NCBI RefSeq assembly: GCF_001307805.1 | Contig: NZ_CP013862.1 | Location: 1,426,001 to 1,490,000, forward strand | Direction of reading: 5' to 3' | DNA length: 64,000 bases | From: Lentibacillus amyloliquefaciens | GTDB taxonomy: Bacteria > Bacillota > Bacilli > Bacillales > Amphibacillaceae | Part shown: positions 1-13,129 of the stretch, one piece after another | Layout: each line of letters starts with the position of its first letter | Numbering within the stretch: the stretch's first letter is position 1 | Made by a program: the position numbers and the translations under genes | The notes under the pieces: model-generated | Databases searched by the model: none | Seen by the model: the letters and a program-made list of their open reading frames with translations, nothing else | Told to the model about the DNA's origin: nothing

Positions 1-185
1 TCAGGATACTGTTCAGCCATTCCTGTAATAAACTGACCTTTCCCGGTTCCAATCTCCAAATGAATTGGATTTTCATTTCCAAATAATGTATGCCACTTTC
101 CCTTTTTTTCTGTCGCATCCGGGACAATTAAATGGGTATTCTCTTTCAGAAAGTCATCTGCCCACGGCTTATGACGCTGTCGCAT
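1..185 (-). CDS. trmB: tRNA (guanine-N7)-methyltransferase TrmB, N-terminal part (runs off window)
   Basis: Only the first 61 or so codons are present; the gene continues past the left edge. The reading starts MRQRHKPWADDF and reaches the SAM-binding loop HLEIGTGKGQFITGMA, both typical of TrmB (YtmQ), which makes m7G46 in tRNA with S-adenosylmethionine. An AAGGAG ribosome-binding site lies 8 bases before the ATG at 183-185. The neighbours ytzH and ytmP are also trmB neighbours in Bacillus subtilis, which supports the call. Confidence 0.9.
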   Translation of the reverse strand, partial: MRQRHKPWADDFLKENTHLIVPDATEKKGKWHTLFGNENPIHLEIGTGKGQFITGMAEQYP

Positions 186-295
186 GGTTACTTCTCCTTT
201 TTCCTTGGGTGTTTATATTAATTTTACACAAAGAGCATTATTCTTAAGCATAAAATGTAACGAATCAGCTAACACTCTAAATTGAGGTGATTTTA

Positions 296-583
296 ATGGT
301 TCTGACAACCCACAACCAATTACAATTATTGCACGATATTTTAACAGAACAGACAGAAGATTGCTGTGGTGAGATTTCCGAATACCAGCAAATCAAACGA
401 TTGGTTCAAGCGATGATCGCAAACAATAGCATATCAAATGAACAGCTGCTCGAACTCTTGCCTGAAATTTATAACTACGGCCGGCAGGGTGAAATTGCTC
501 AAAATGATGAAGAACACATCGTCTCCAACAAAATAAATATTCAAACATGGGTCAATGCTATTCAAAAGACTAGTTTAGAATAG
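296..583 (+). CDS. ytzH: YtzH-like small conserved protein
   Basis: A 95-residue, mostly helical acidic protein of the YtzH family, which is conserved in Bacillaceae beside trmB and ytmP and has no assigned function. The frame is open from a GTG at 287, but that GTG lies inside the ribosome-binding site (GAGGTGA, 284-290), so the ATG at 296 is the better start and gives a length close to B. subtilis YtzH. It is divergent from trmB and converges on ytmP, the two genes overlapping tail to tail by 14 bases (570-583). Confidence 0.8.
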   Translation: MVLTTHNQLQLLHDILTEQTEDCCGEISEYQQIKRLVQAMIANNSISNEQLLELLPEIYNYGRQGEIAQNDEEHIVSNKINIQTWVNAIQKTSLE

Positions 584-1385
584 CATCAACACATCGATTT
601 AAATCACGCAGGTCAGTTAAACGGTCAGCTATTTTATCAGTTCTGTTTTGTTCATGGTGCCATACCAAATAATCGAGGGCGTCTAAGATTAAGTACCAAT
701 ACATGCGTTTAAATAACGCTTCATTCTTGTCCAGACCGTAGCGGCTCAGCCAGTCATTCCAGTCTTCCTGTGGTACATACCATTTTAAAATGTAGCCATA
801 ATCCATCGCAGGATCGGCGATTGTGGCATTATCCCAGTCCACCAAGTAAAGCTGTCCTTTTGTCGTCAATATAACATTATTGTGATTTAAATCGCAGTGA
901 CATACAACATGCTGCTGATTCCGGGTAACCGGCAGCAGCTGCTCCAAGTATTGAAGGGCATCGGTGACTTCCCGGTATTGGTTCATTAATTCGCTGGATT
1001 CTAATTGTGCTTGGATTTCATTGAATCGTTCATCAGGTGTCAACGGCTTGTTCCCAAGACGCATAAGCATATGAAGAAGTTCGGTCGATTCATGGATCTT
1101 CCGAAGCAAATCAGCTACCTGATGATGCTGCATTTCTTCCGCTTTCAGTTCTCTTCCTTCCAGCCATTTTTGAGCAGTTATAACATCCCCGTTTTCCATC
1201 CGTTTTGTAAACACGAGCTTGGGGACAATGCCTTCCGCTGACAGTACTGCCAAAAACGGAGAGGAATTTCGCTTCAGGAACAGCCGTTTGTCATCCTTCT
1301 CAGCGATATAAGCATCACCGGTTAATCCGCCGGCAGGGGTAATATTCCATTCTTTTCCAAATGTCTGTTGGAGCCAATTCACCAT
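570..1385 (-). CDS. ytmP: YtmP, choline/aminoglycoside kinase-fold phosphotransferase
   Basis: A 271-residue protein with the APH/choline-kinase fold. The Brenner motif HCDLNHNN is at residues 163-170 (Asp165 predicted catalytic base, Asn170 metal ligand), and the metal-binding DWD is at 183-185. The family phosphorylates small hydroxylated molecules; the substrate of YtmP is unknown. A weak GAGGT ribosome-binding site precedes the ATG. The gene converges on ytzH with a 14-base overlap. Family assignment is firm, function open. Confidence 0.85.
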   Translation of the reverse strand: MVNWLQQTFGKEWNITPAGGLTGDAYIAEKDDKRLFLKRNSSPFLAVLSAEGIVPKLVFTKRMENGDVITAQKWLEGRELKAEEMQHHQVADLLRKIHESTELLHMLMRLGNKPLTPDERFNEIQAQLESSELMNQYREVTDALQYLEQLLPVTRNQQHVVCHCDLNHNNVILTTKGQLYLVDWDNATIADPAMDYGYILKWYVPQEDWNDWLSRYGLDKNEALFKRMYWYLILDALDYLVWHHEQNRTDKIADRLTDLRDLNRCVDAILN

Positions 1386-1639
1386 AAATACCTCAAATCG
1401 TCATTAAATTCATTTTAACAAAGTGATGGCTGTGTAAAATGCTTAACGTTGTTAATAAGACACATGAGAATAGATTATCTAAAAAACACGTCACTTTCAA
1501 CCGAAACTTATATTCCCATCACATCGATATGGTTATCTTGTTTTGTAATCGTACAATCGGCACAACTGTCAGCCCGGCCGTCCGTTGATATGTTATTAGA
1601 CTACTTGAACGGACCTTAAGGCGTTCAGCATGGAATAAT

Positions 1640-2575
1640 TCAACTTCCTTTTTCTCCGCTGCCACTTAGAAATGCTTCATCATCATCTGATTCCCACTCC
1701 GGTCGTTTAACGGCTGTTGTCTGGCAATGTTTCAGTAATAATTCGGCCGTTTTAAGCTGCTGGTTTTTCAATGGGGATACGAGATTTCTTTTTTCTGTAA
1801 ACCAGTCTTCATATTCATGCTTTCCTATGATTTTTGTATTGTATGATTCCTTAAGTGATGCGATATGATTTGTCCGCGATAAGACAACTTTACTGACAGG
1901 CAGTGCAATACCTGCTTGGTTCATGATGCTTTTGACAATTTTCTCTGTTCGTTTAAGTGCAAGCAATGGACTGAGCATCTTTGTTTCTTGTTTTGCTTCT
2001 TCCTTCACCAGCCAGGTCCGCTCGCCATCCGCTGTAATAAGCGTGCCGGGCTGCTTTTCAATCATATGAATTATTTCGATTCCAATCGGACTGATAAAAA
2101 TAATATTGCCCTCGACCGGCGCCTTTTTCACATTGAAAATAGGATAATACATCAAAAGATATGTATCAGGAAAACGCATGAGGAAGTATTTCAAACGGTC
2201 ATTCTCATAATAGTCATTAGGCATAAATGAAACATCAGTAGCCGTCGATGTAGCCCATTTCAATTGAAGCGGAAACAACTTATCCAGAAAATAGTACCGC
2301 AAATCATTTTCAGTCTTTGGCAGATCGATTGGATCATCATGAAGTTCTGTTGCTGTTGTTGTTTTCCGGCTGTCCGGTTTTAAAAATGACTTCCACTTTG
2401 ACATGATCGGTTCCGGATCGTCCGTTTTAATATTATGTGCAAAATCGTCATTCAGCCACAAGTTATGCATTTCCTTCCAATTATCCTGTTTCATACGTAT
2501 GAATTGACTCGGATAACGATAAACATTCCATTCATATCTGGAAACGTAATCCTCCAGCTTAATCAGCTGCGCCAT
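1640..2575 (-). CDS. Conserved protein, possibly NERD/nuclease-related
   Basis: The frame is open further upstream, but the ATG at 2573-2575 (MAQLIKLEDY) has a strong GGAGGGG site just before it, giving 311 residues. The central block GNIIFISPIGIEIIHMIE followed by a tract beginning LSPLLALKRTEK resembles the core and NPL-type region of NERD proteins, though the usual catalytic residues are not obvious to me. It starts one base after the thpR stop codon, so the two are an operon and probably translationally coupled. I treat the NERD link as tentative; the protein is certainly a real conserved Bacillaceae family. Confidence 0.65.
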   Translation of the reverse strand: MAQLIKLEDYVSRYEWNVYRYPSQFIRMKQDNWKEMHNLWLNDDFAHNIKTDDPEPIMSKWKSFLKPDSRKTTTATELHDDPIDLPKTENDLRYYFLDKLFPLQLKWATSTATDVSFMPNDYYENDRLKYFLMRFPDTYLLMYYPIFNVKKAPVEGNIIFISPIGIEIIHMIEKQPGTLITADGERTWLVKEEAKQETKMLSPLLALKRTEKIVKSIMNQAGIALPVSKVVLSRTNHIASLKESYNTKIIGKHEYEDWFTEKRNLVSPLKNQQLKTAELLLKHCQTTAVKRPEWESDDDEAFLSGSGEKGS

Positions 2576-2576
2576 T

Positions 2577-3137
2577 TTAGTCCCCTCCCCCGGAAAAATC
2601 AAAAACGGTTTCAACAGTATACTTAGGGTTTTTATCCGGTTGAATCCGATAGAGAACAATCTGGTTAACAGTAATTGATTGCCTCTCTGTAAAGCGATTT
2701 TTCAAGTTAGGCACATCTATTGGTTTGCCTGTCCATTTTTTTGCCAATGTTATATGCGGTGAATACGCCCTTTTTTCATGTTTAAAACCCGTTTGGACTG
2801 CTATCCCTTCAATATTCTGCTGTAAACGCAGCAATTCCGGATGTCGTTCGGCCCCTGCCCATAAAACACGCGGACTTTTCGGATTGCCGAATGTGCCCAG
2901 AGTACCTGTCGGCAAGGTAAAAACGTTGAAATTCTCAATTTGCTGCATTGAATTGATTAACCTATTCAGCTGCTGGTCATCAACAGCCCCAAGGAATTTC
3001 AGTGTGATATGCAGATCCTCAGGATGCACCCATTGTTTGAAGGGCAGTTCGGGTTTAAGTTCACGCTGCCATCCGGCAAGCTTTTCTCTCAGAGATGCCG
3101 GAAGTGGAATAGCAATAAAATAATGTGACGAATTCAT
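2577..3137 (-). CDS. thpR: RNA 2',3'-cyclic phosphodiesterase (ThpR/LigT family, YtlP)
   Basis: A 186-residue 2H phosphoesterase. The two HxT catalytic motifs are HITLKFLG at residue 43 and HITLAK at residue 128, with the expected spacing of about 85 residues. The family opens 2',3'-cyclic phosphates to 2'-phosphates; older annotation calls it 2'-5' RNA ligase. A GAGGGA site precedes the ATG. It is the first gene of a two-gene unit with the NERD-like gene. B. subtilis ytlP lies in the same neighbourhood. Confidence 0.9.
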   Translation of the reverse strand: MNSSHYFIAIPLPASLREKLAGWQRELKPELPFKQWVHPEDLHITLKFLGAVDDQQLNRLINSMQQIENFNVFTLPTGTLGTFGNPKSPRVLWAGAERHPELLRLQQNIEGIAVQTGFKHEKRAYSPHITLAKKWTGKPIDVPNLKNRFTERQSITVNQIVLYRIQPDKNPKYTVETVFDFSGGGD

Positions 3138-3312
3138 ATAAATCCCTCATTTTTATACGTTTTATATCGTATGCTGCATTAACTCATTAATATCGATTTA
3201 CGAAACTTTAATAATTTTTAACTTTTCTCAGATGCGATTTAGCTGTAAAATAGAATTAGCGGATCAGAGAGCTTGCACCAAAGACAATGAATATTCCTTA
3301 GGGAGTGATTAT

Positions 3313-3534
3313 TTGGATCATTCAACTTCTCGAATGATAACACGAGTGAAAGCTGTTTACCTTTACATAAGAGAAAAAGGAACAGTATCGACCCGGGAAA
3401 TTGCTGATGAATTTGGAACAACTGACCGCACTATTCAACGCGACTTAACTATTTTGACACATAACGGGCTGGTAAAAAGCCCTATTCGCGGTAAGTGGAA
3501 AACGACAGCTAAACCTGTCAAAATCTCTTCATAA
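3313..3534 (+). CDS. ytzE: YtzE, small DeoR-type HTH regulator (TTG start)
   Basis: The true product is about 73 residues, beginning at a TTG (3313-3315) six bases after a GGGAGTG ribosome-binding site; an ATG 81 bases upstream is in frame but has no such site. The protein is almost entirely a DeoR-type winged helix: STREIADEFGTTDRTIQRDL is the helix-turn-helix, and the tail SPIRGKWKTT matches YtzE. There is no ligand-binding domain. It is monocistronic, followed by a strong terminator, and converges on the pseudouridine synthase gene. Its targets are unknown. Confidence 0.85.
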   Translation: MDHSTSRMITRVKAVYLYIREKGTVSTREIADEFGTTDRTIQRDLTILTHNGLVKSPIRGKWKTTAKPVKISS

Positions 3535-3547
3535 TCAGAGCGATACC

Positions 3548-3577
3548 AGCTGACGCTTAGATGTCAGCTCTTTTTTT
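3548..3577 (+). terminator. Rho-independent terminator of ytzE
   Basis: A 7-bp perfect stem (AGCTGAC at 3548-3554 with GTCAGCT at 3563-3569), an 8-base loop and seven T at 3571-3577. The stem overlaps the last codon and stop of the converging rsuA-type gene. Confidence 0.85.
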
Positions 3578-4283
3578 GCAGTTTCAAGCTTTCAACTTCC
3601 GCTTCCGTCAGTTCACGGAAGGTCCCAGTCTCCAGTTCAGTATCCAGCCCCAGCATCCCCATACGGATCCGTTTCAAATAAATAACTTTTTTCCCGACTG
3701 CTTCGAACATTCGCTTCACCTGATGAAACTTGCCTTCTGTCACTGTAACATTCACATGTGACACGTCGTTTGCCTGCAAAATCTCCAAGGCTGCGGGCTT
3801 TGCAGTGTAGCCGTCATCTAATTGAACACCATTTTGGAACGCGTGAACATCTGCTTCTGTTACATGCCCGCTGATATGAGCATAATAGGTTTTCTCGACA
3901 TTTCTTTTTGGAGAGGTCAACTGATGACCCAAATCGCCATCGTTTGTAATCAGTAGAAGCCCTTCTGTATCCTTATCAAGCCTGCCGACCGGAAATGGTG
4001 CAAACCGTTTATAATCATCAGGCAGAAGCTTAATAACAGTTTTATCATAATTATCAGTTGCTGCCGAAACATACCCGGGCGGTTTATTCAGCATAATATA
4101 CACGAATTCACGGTACTGTACGATGTTATCATTTACTTTGACAATATCCTTTTCCGGACTGACCTGAGCACCGCTGTCTTTGACTGTTTTGTCATTAACC
4201 GTTACTTTCTTTTTCTTAATGAGTGCTTTAACATCTTTACGGCTTCCAAAACCCGTATTCGCCAGTAATTTGTCAAGACGCAT
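3564..4283 (-). CDS. rsuA: RsuA-family 16S rRNA pseudouridine synthase (YtzG)
   Basis: A 239-residue protein with an N-terminal S4 RNA-binding domain (MRLDKLLANTGFGSRKD, about residues 1-60) and a pseudouridine synthase domain with the catalytic signature GRLDKDTEGLLL, Asp103 being the nucleophile. The family modifies U516 of 16S rRNA (E. coli numbering). It lies 13 bases downstream of the MurJ-type gene, and its GGAGG site fills that gap, so the two are cotranscribed as ytgP-ytzG are in B. subtilis. Confidence 0.9.
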   Translation of the reverse strand: MRLDKLLANTGFGSRKDVKALIKKKKVTVNDKTVKDSGAQVSPEKDIVKVNDNIVQYREFVYIMLNKPPGYVSAATDNYDKTVIKLLPDDYKRFAPFPVGRLDKDTEGLLLITNDGDLGHQLTSPKRNVEKTYYAHISGHVTEADVHAFQNGVQLDDGYTAKPAALEILQANDVSHVNVTVTEGKFHQVKRMFEAVGKKVIYLKRIRMGMLGLDTELETGTFRELTEAEVESLKLQKKS

Positions 4284-4296
4284 GACTATCCTCCAT

Positions 4297-5916
4297 TCAT
4301 CGTTTAAATAAACGATCCAGAACTCTCACCCGGTCACCTAATACACGCTCGAGCAATGTTGATTGATAACTGAACCATAAGTATACACTGCCCCCGCCTG
4401 TCACACCCGCAATTAGCATGATGACAGCCGCACCTCTTGATGTTTCATATGCCAAAAATGTGCCGAACAGAAGTTTGAGTAATATAATGGCAATCAGCAT
4501 GAACACTGAAAAAATACAAATCAGCAAGAAGCGCTTAAACGTTTGTCTGAACGGAAAACTGATTGATTTTTTAATCCGCCACAGGTTGAGCATAACAGCT
4601 GTCCCCGCAGCAAGCGCTGTGCCAAAAATAGCACCCTTTGGCCCAAATGTATGGATTAACTGGATATTGAATAACACTTTGATTAAGACACCTGCAGATA
4701 AACTGATAACAGCGAACTGCTGCTGATTGATTCCCTGAAGAATGGCTGCTGTTACAGTAAACAAAGCAAAAAATAGTGCAACAGGCGCATACCACCCCAG
4801 TAAAGCACCGGTCGTTTCAATGTTGTTCATACCATAAAGTGCTCCATAAATAACGTGTGATAGTGCTGACAATCCAATAACAGCCGGCACCACAAGAACC
4901 AGCACAATCTGCAGTGCCTGATTAATCTGCTGGAATAATAATGGCCGGTTCTCTTTTGTAAATGATTTGGTCAAAGCAGGTATGATAGCCAGAGACATCC
5001 CTGTTGCGATCGTGACCGGGATAATCACTAACTTATGGCCGTAATAATTAATCGCAGAATAAGCCGTATCATACAATTCTCTTTGACCGATAGCGGTCAT
5101 CGCCCGCTCGACCGTGAACTGATCCACAAGCTGATACACCGGAATGGCGACACCGACCAATATAAATGGCCCTGCGTAACGGAAAAGTTCAGCAAACAGG
5201 TCTTTTGTCGGGATATCATATGTACGCTGCTGCCGTTCTAAATTTTTGTGGATATTTGCTTTGCGTTTGCGCCAATAAACGAAAAGCACACCACAGGATG
5301 CCAGTGCACCGATAAACGCAGCGAACGTGGCAAACCCAACAGCTGTAACAATCGTTCCGCCAACAACTTGCGTGACAATGAACGCACTGACAAGGATAAA
5401 GCCGATTCGGACAATCTGTTCAATAACTTGTGAAGCGGCAGTAGGTCCCATTGACTGATATCCCTGAAAGAAACCGCGCGTAATACTCATTGGCGGTATG
5501 AGCAATAAAGCAAAACTTACCATCCGAATAACCATCGTTACATCTGCTACAGCGATATTCCCTGTCTCTTCATTTGTTATCATCTGACCTGCCAGCCATT
5601 CTGCGCTGAAGAAAAGCCCTAAGAAAGCGAGAAAACCTGTAACAGACATTAACATGATTCCCGCCCGATACATTCTTAAGCCGGTTTCATAATCTCCTAA
5701 GGCATTATATTTAGACACGAATTTTGATACAGCCAAAGGCACCCCTATCGTCGAAATGCTGATCAAAATACTATATGGTGTATATGCAAGCGAAAACAGT
5801 GTACCTCCTGTTTCCCCTACAAGTTCGTTAAATGGAATAACATAAATCATCCCAAGAAATTTTGACAAAAAAGTCGCACCAGTCAAAAGCATGGTGCCTC
5901 TTACAATATTCGACAT
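4297..5916 (-). CDS. ytgP: YtgP/MurJ-type lipid II flippase (MOP superfamily)
   Basis: A 539-residue polytopic membrane protein of the MVF/PST branch of the MOP exporter superfamily, with about 14 predicted transmembrane segments. B. subtilis YtgP has the same length and position next to ytzG, and can replace E. coli MurJ in moving lipid II across the membrane for peptidoglycan synthesis. The N-terminus (GTMLLTGATFLSKFLGMIY) and the arginine-containing first membrane helices fit that family. The start is an ATG at 5914-5916 with an AGGTG site upstream. Confidence 0.88.
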   Translation of the reverse strand: MSNIVRGTMLLTGATFLSKFLGMIYVIPFNELVGETGGTLFSLAYTPYSILISISTIGVPLAVSKFVSKYNALGDYETGLRMYRAGIMLMSVTGFLAFLGLFFSAEWLAGQMITNEETGNIAVADVTMVIRMVSFALLLIPPMSITRGFFQGYQSMGPTAASQVIEQIVRIGFILVSAFIVTQVVGGTIVTAVGFATFAAFIGALASCGVLFVYWRKRKANIHKNLERQQRTYDIPTKDLFAELFRYAGPFILVGVAIPVYQLVDQFTVERAMTAIGQRELYDTAYSAINYYGHKLVIIPVTIATGMSLAIIPALTKSFTKENRPLLFQQINQALQIVLVLVVPAVIGLSALSHVIYGALYGMNNIETTGALLGWYAPVALFFALFTVTAAILQGINQQQFAVISLSAGVLIKVLFNIQLIHTFGPKGAIFGTALAAGTAVMLNLWRIKKSISFPFRQTFKRFLLICIFSVFMLIAIILLKLLFGTFLAYETSRGAAVIMLIAGVTGGGSVYLWFSYQSTLLERVLGDRVRVLDRLFKR

Positions 5917-6043
5917 CGTTTCACCTGCATTTTGATTGTTATTTCACTCCGTATTTATATTATCACAGATAAGCACCGCTAACACCATCATTATGATACA
6001 GATTTTCGCAATAGATGAATTGTTTTTAGGGTGCTGTAAAACG

Positions 6044-6052
6044 TGGTATGCT
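6044..6052 (+). promoter_or_regulatory. Possible extended -10 promoter of ytfP
   Basis: TGGTATGCT fits an extended -10 (TGn-TATGCT) about 25 bases before the ytfP start codon. No good -35 lies at normal spacing, so the call rests on the extended -10 alone. Confidence 0.3.
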
Positions 6053-6076
6053 ATCAAATGAAAGGAAGGGAGAATT

Positions 6077-7342
6077 TTGTCATACGATGTCGTAGTAATT
6101 GGCGGAGGACCGTCAGGATTAATGGCCTCCATTGCCGCAGCCGAAAATGGCGCTAAAACGTTATTACTGGAAAAAGGAAGAAAGTTAGGCACTAAACTGG
6201 CTATTTCAGGCGGCGGTCGCTGTAATGTCACAAATAGGCTTCCCGAAGAAGAAGTCATCAAACATATACCAGGGAACGGAAAATTTTTATACAGCCCATT
6301 TTCCATTTTCAATAATTACGATATTATCGATTTTTTTGAAGGAATGGGCGTTGGCCTGAAAGAAGAAGATCATGGACGGATGTTCCCTGTCTCCAATTCA
6401 GCCAAAACAGTTGTCAATGCATTAATTAATAAGTTAGATGAACTAAGTGTCGAAGTTCGTATGAAAACACCAGTAAAAGCTGTGCATTATGATCAGGAAG
6501 AACATACCGTTATTTTGGATAGCGGAGAAAAATTATACACTAAATCGTTGATCATCGCAGTCGGAGGAAAAGCCGTTCCTCACACCGGATCAACAGGTGA
6601 TGGCTACAGTTGGGCAAAAAAAGCAGGACACACCATTACAGAATTGTATCCGACAGAAGTAGCGCTTACTTCCGGCGAAGCGTTCATTCAAAATAAAAGC
6701 CTGCAGGGATTATCATTAAGAGACGTTTCCCTTTCAGTCCTGAACAAAAAGAATAAACCGTTGATCACCCATCGCATGGACATGATTTTTACCCATTTCG
6801 GCATCTCCGGACCGGCGGTTTTGCGCTGCTCTCAATTTGTGGTCAAAGAACTCATGAAAGGCCGTGAAGACGTCACCATGCTGCTTGATGTTTTCCCTGA
6901 CAAACAAGAAGAGCAATTGATACAGTCAAGTTTAAAACAGATCGAAGAAAACCCTAAAAAGTCATTCAAAAATATTTTAAAAGGGACTGTACCGGAAAGA
7001 CTTCTTGACCATATGCTCGCTATCCATGAAATAGATGCCGACCAAAAAGCGGCAACAGTATCAAAAGAAGCTCTACGAAATGTGATTCATGACCTGAAAA
7101 ATTTTCGTTTCACGGTTCATGGCTCACTTCCGTTAAAAAAGGCATTCGTAACGGGCGGCGGTGTGTCAATAAAAGAGGTCGTCCCCAAAACATTACAATC
7201 TAAATACATGCACGGTTTGTATTTTTGCGGTGAAATCCTGGACATTCATGGTTACACGGGTGGTTATAATATTACCTCCGCACTGGTAACCGGACGGCTT
7301 GCAGGATTAAATGCGGCGGCAGAAACTAAAGCCGGCGCCTAA
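6077..7342 (+). CDS. ytfP: YtfP, FAD-dependent oxidoreductase (HI0933/BaiN-like)
   Basis: A 421-residue flavoprotein of the HI0933-like family. The dinucleotide-binding loop GGGPSG is at residues 9-14, followed by the family signature [14 protein letters not shown], and the C-terminal FAD-contact block [11 protein letters not shown] is present. Relatives have been proposed to reduce quinones or steroid enones, but the B. subtilis protein has no settled role. The start codon is TTG at 6077-6079 behind an AAGGAAGGGA site; no ATG fits the conserved N-terminus. Monocistronic and followed by a terminator. Confidence 0.87.
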   Translation: MSYDVVVIGGGPSGLMASIAAAENGAKTLLLEKGRKLGTKLAISGGGRCNVTNRLPEEEVIKHIPGNGKFLYSPFSIFNNYDIIDFFEGMGVGLKEEDHGRMFPVSNSAKTVVNALINKLDELSVEVRMKTPVKAVHYDQEEHTVILDSGEKLYTKSLIIAVGGKAVPHTGSTGDGYSWAKKAGHTITELYPTEVALTSGEAFIQNKSLQGLSLRDVSLSVLNKKNKPLITHRMDMIFTHFGISGPAVLRCSQFVVKELMKGREDVTMLLDVFPDKQEEQLIQSSLKQIEENPKKSFKNILKGTVPERLLDHMLAIHEIDADQKAATVSKEALRNVIHDLKNFRFTVHGSLPLKKAFVTGGGVSIKEVVPKTLQSKYMHGLYFCGEILDIHGYTGGYNITSALVTGRLAGLNAAAETKAGA

Positions 7343-7350
7343 TTCTGATT

Positions 7351-7386
7351 TTCCATTGATATCTTGTTTCTTCCGTTGATATCTTG
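7351..7386. repeat. Short direct repeat after ytfP
   Basis: TTCCATTGATATCTTG (7351-7366) and TTCCGTTGATATCTTG (7371-7386) agree at 15 of 16 bases with a 20-base period, directly before the ytfP terminator. Confidence 0.6.
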
Positions 7387-7430
7387 AATGGGGACTGTCT
7401 CATACTTCGACAGTCCCCATTCGTCTATTT
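7386..7430 (+). terminator. Strong terminator of ytfP
   Basis: A 14-bp perfect stem (7386-7399 with 7409-7422), a 9-base loop, then a T-rich tail. Confidence 0.85.
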
Positions 7431-7585
7431 TTATTTAAACCCGCTTTTTACTTATTTTTTCCAATCAGAGGTCTTGCTCACATTATATCGCTTCTTTAAA
7501 CTGGGATTTGATACCTGACATTTTTTGATGCGTTATTGATAAAGCTAAGAATGACTCAAAGGCTAAAAAGAAAGGATGAATTTGC

Positions 7586-7747
7586 ATGCAAAAAAATAAC
7601 AATATGTGGCTTCCGTTAATCGCTTCTGTAGGGGTCGGAGCTGCAACATATTACAGTATGACAAGAAACAACCAAAATTTTGGACAAGCATTACAACAAG
7701 CCGCTCCGATTGTCTCCCAAATGAATAATGGTAACCAGAGTAGTTAG
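7586..7747 (+). CDS. 53-residue small protein with a hydrophobic N-terminal segment
   Basis: A short ORF beginning MQKNNNMWLPLIASVGVGAA, then a polar tail rich in Asn and Gln (YYSMTRNNQNFGQALQQ) and ending in NGNQSS. An AAAGGATG ribosome-binding site lies 8 bases before the ATG, and a strong terminator follows nine bases after the stop, so it looks like a real single-gene unit. The layout (one short membrane segment, then a small tail) recalls the YrzQ/DUF3918 group of tiny Bacillus membrane proteins, but I cannot confirm that. Function unknown. Confidence 0.65.
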   Translation: MQKNNNMWLPLIASVGVGAATYYSMTRNNQNFGQALQQAAPIVSQMNNGNQSS

Positions 7748-7755
7748 AAACAAAC

Positions 7756-7788
7756 AAAAAAGCGCATCTGTGTTGGATGCGCTTTTTT
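7756..7788. terminator. Bidirectional terminator
   Basis: GCGCATC (7762-7768) pairs with GATGCGC (7776-7782), flanked by six A and six T that extend the stem. It works on either strand, between the small gene and the rRNA operon. Confidence 0.85.
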
Positions 7789-7828
7789 ATTTAAAATCTA
7801 ACTTCAATTATATTAAGGATTATTACAT

Positions 7829-7859
7829 AAAAAAACTGATCTCATTAGTTTAAGATCAG
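7829..7859 (-). terminator. rRNA operon terminator
   Basis: On the minus strand, CTGATCT (7853-7859) pairs with AGATCAG (7836-7842), followed by seven T (complement of 7829-7835). It lies 12 bases beyond the 5S 3' end. Confidence 0.85.
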
Positions 7860-7870
7860 CCTTTTCTCTA

Positions 7871-7989
7871 TTGCCTGGCGGCGTCTTACTCTTGCAGGGG
7901 TTAAACCCCAACTACCATCAGCGCTGGAGAGCTTAACTGCTGTGTTCGGCATGGGAACAGGTGTGACCTCTCCGCTATCGCTACCAGAC
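7871..7989 (-). rRNA. rrf: 5S ribosomal RNA
   Basis: The minus strand carries the 5S core GAGGTCACACCTGTTCCCAT, the conserved CCGAACAC and the closing CGCCGCCAGGCAA, about 119 nt in all. Ends are estimated from terminal-stem pairing and could be off by one or two bases. It is the last gene of the operon, with no tRNA gene between it and 23S. Confidence 0.93.
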
Positions 7990-8084
7990 TTTGTCATTTC
8001 TATCGTGCTGTCGTCTCTTCCGTTTTGACGGACAAGAATTATTATAGGCATTTTCACCAGAAAATGCAAGGGGTTTTGACAAAT

Positions 8085-8121
8085 TTGCACCCTGAAAACT
8101 AAATAAGAGCTTCATTCAACG
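8085..8121 (-). other. 23S processing stem, 3' arm
   Basis: The reverse complement of this stretch matches 11096-11134, upstream of 23S, apart from a few bases. The two arms flank 23S and would form the long duplex cut by Mini-III/RNase III-type enzymes. Confidence 0.75.
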
Positions 8122-8134
8122 TTTTTTGCGGGTT

Positions 8135-12776
<4,642 letters not shown>

Positions 12777-12954
12777 GTTTGTCCGAAATTGACACCGATC
12801 AATCTCAGTCTTAGCTTACAAAAATTGATTCAAGGGGTAAAAGTTTGCATCAAATCAGCTCAGCTGATTCTTCAACTTCTTACCTCTGACATCGTTTGTC
12901 ATACTGGTTGTTTTGTTCAGTTTTCAAGGAGCAAATTACTGTCTGTTCGACAGT
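12777..12954 (-). other. 16S leader with processing arm and a start-site hairpin
   Basis: The 5' arm of the 16S processing stem (12906-12932) is complementary to 11155-11182 in the spacer apart from two or three positions. Upstream of it, ACTGTC (12938-12943) and GACAGT (12949-12954) form a 6-bp hairpin close to the expected start of P2 transcripts. Confidence 0.65.
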
Positions 12955-12960
12955 GATAAT

Positions 12961-12989
12961 ATTATATCACCATTGTTGAAAAGTGTCAA
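12961..12989 (-). promoter_or_regulatory. rRNA promoter P2
   Basis: On the minus strand, TTGACA (12984-12989), a 17-base spacer and TATAAT (12961-12966): consensus sigma-A elements. Confidence 0.85.
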
Positions 12990-13045
12990 TAACTTTTGGC
13001 TTAATCAATGTGTTTTGTTAATGCCGTTTTTCAACAGCAAGAACA

Positions 13046-13074
13046 ATAATACTACCGTCATTATTAAAAGTCAA
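13046..13074 (-). promoter_or_regulatory. rRNA promoter P1
   Basis: TTGACT (13069-13074), a 17-base spacer and TATTAT (13046-13051), 85 bases upstream of P2. Tandem promoters are usual for Bacillus rRNA operons. Confidence 0.75.
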
Positions 13075-13129
13075 CAATAAAACTTAAAAAAATTCAACTC
13101 AAATTGTGGTGAAAAGTTTTGCTGCATGA

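Noticed and set aside
1607-1626. A GAACG/CGTTC hairpin after the NERD-like gene
   Set aside because: Five pairs only and no T tract, too weak to call a terminator.
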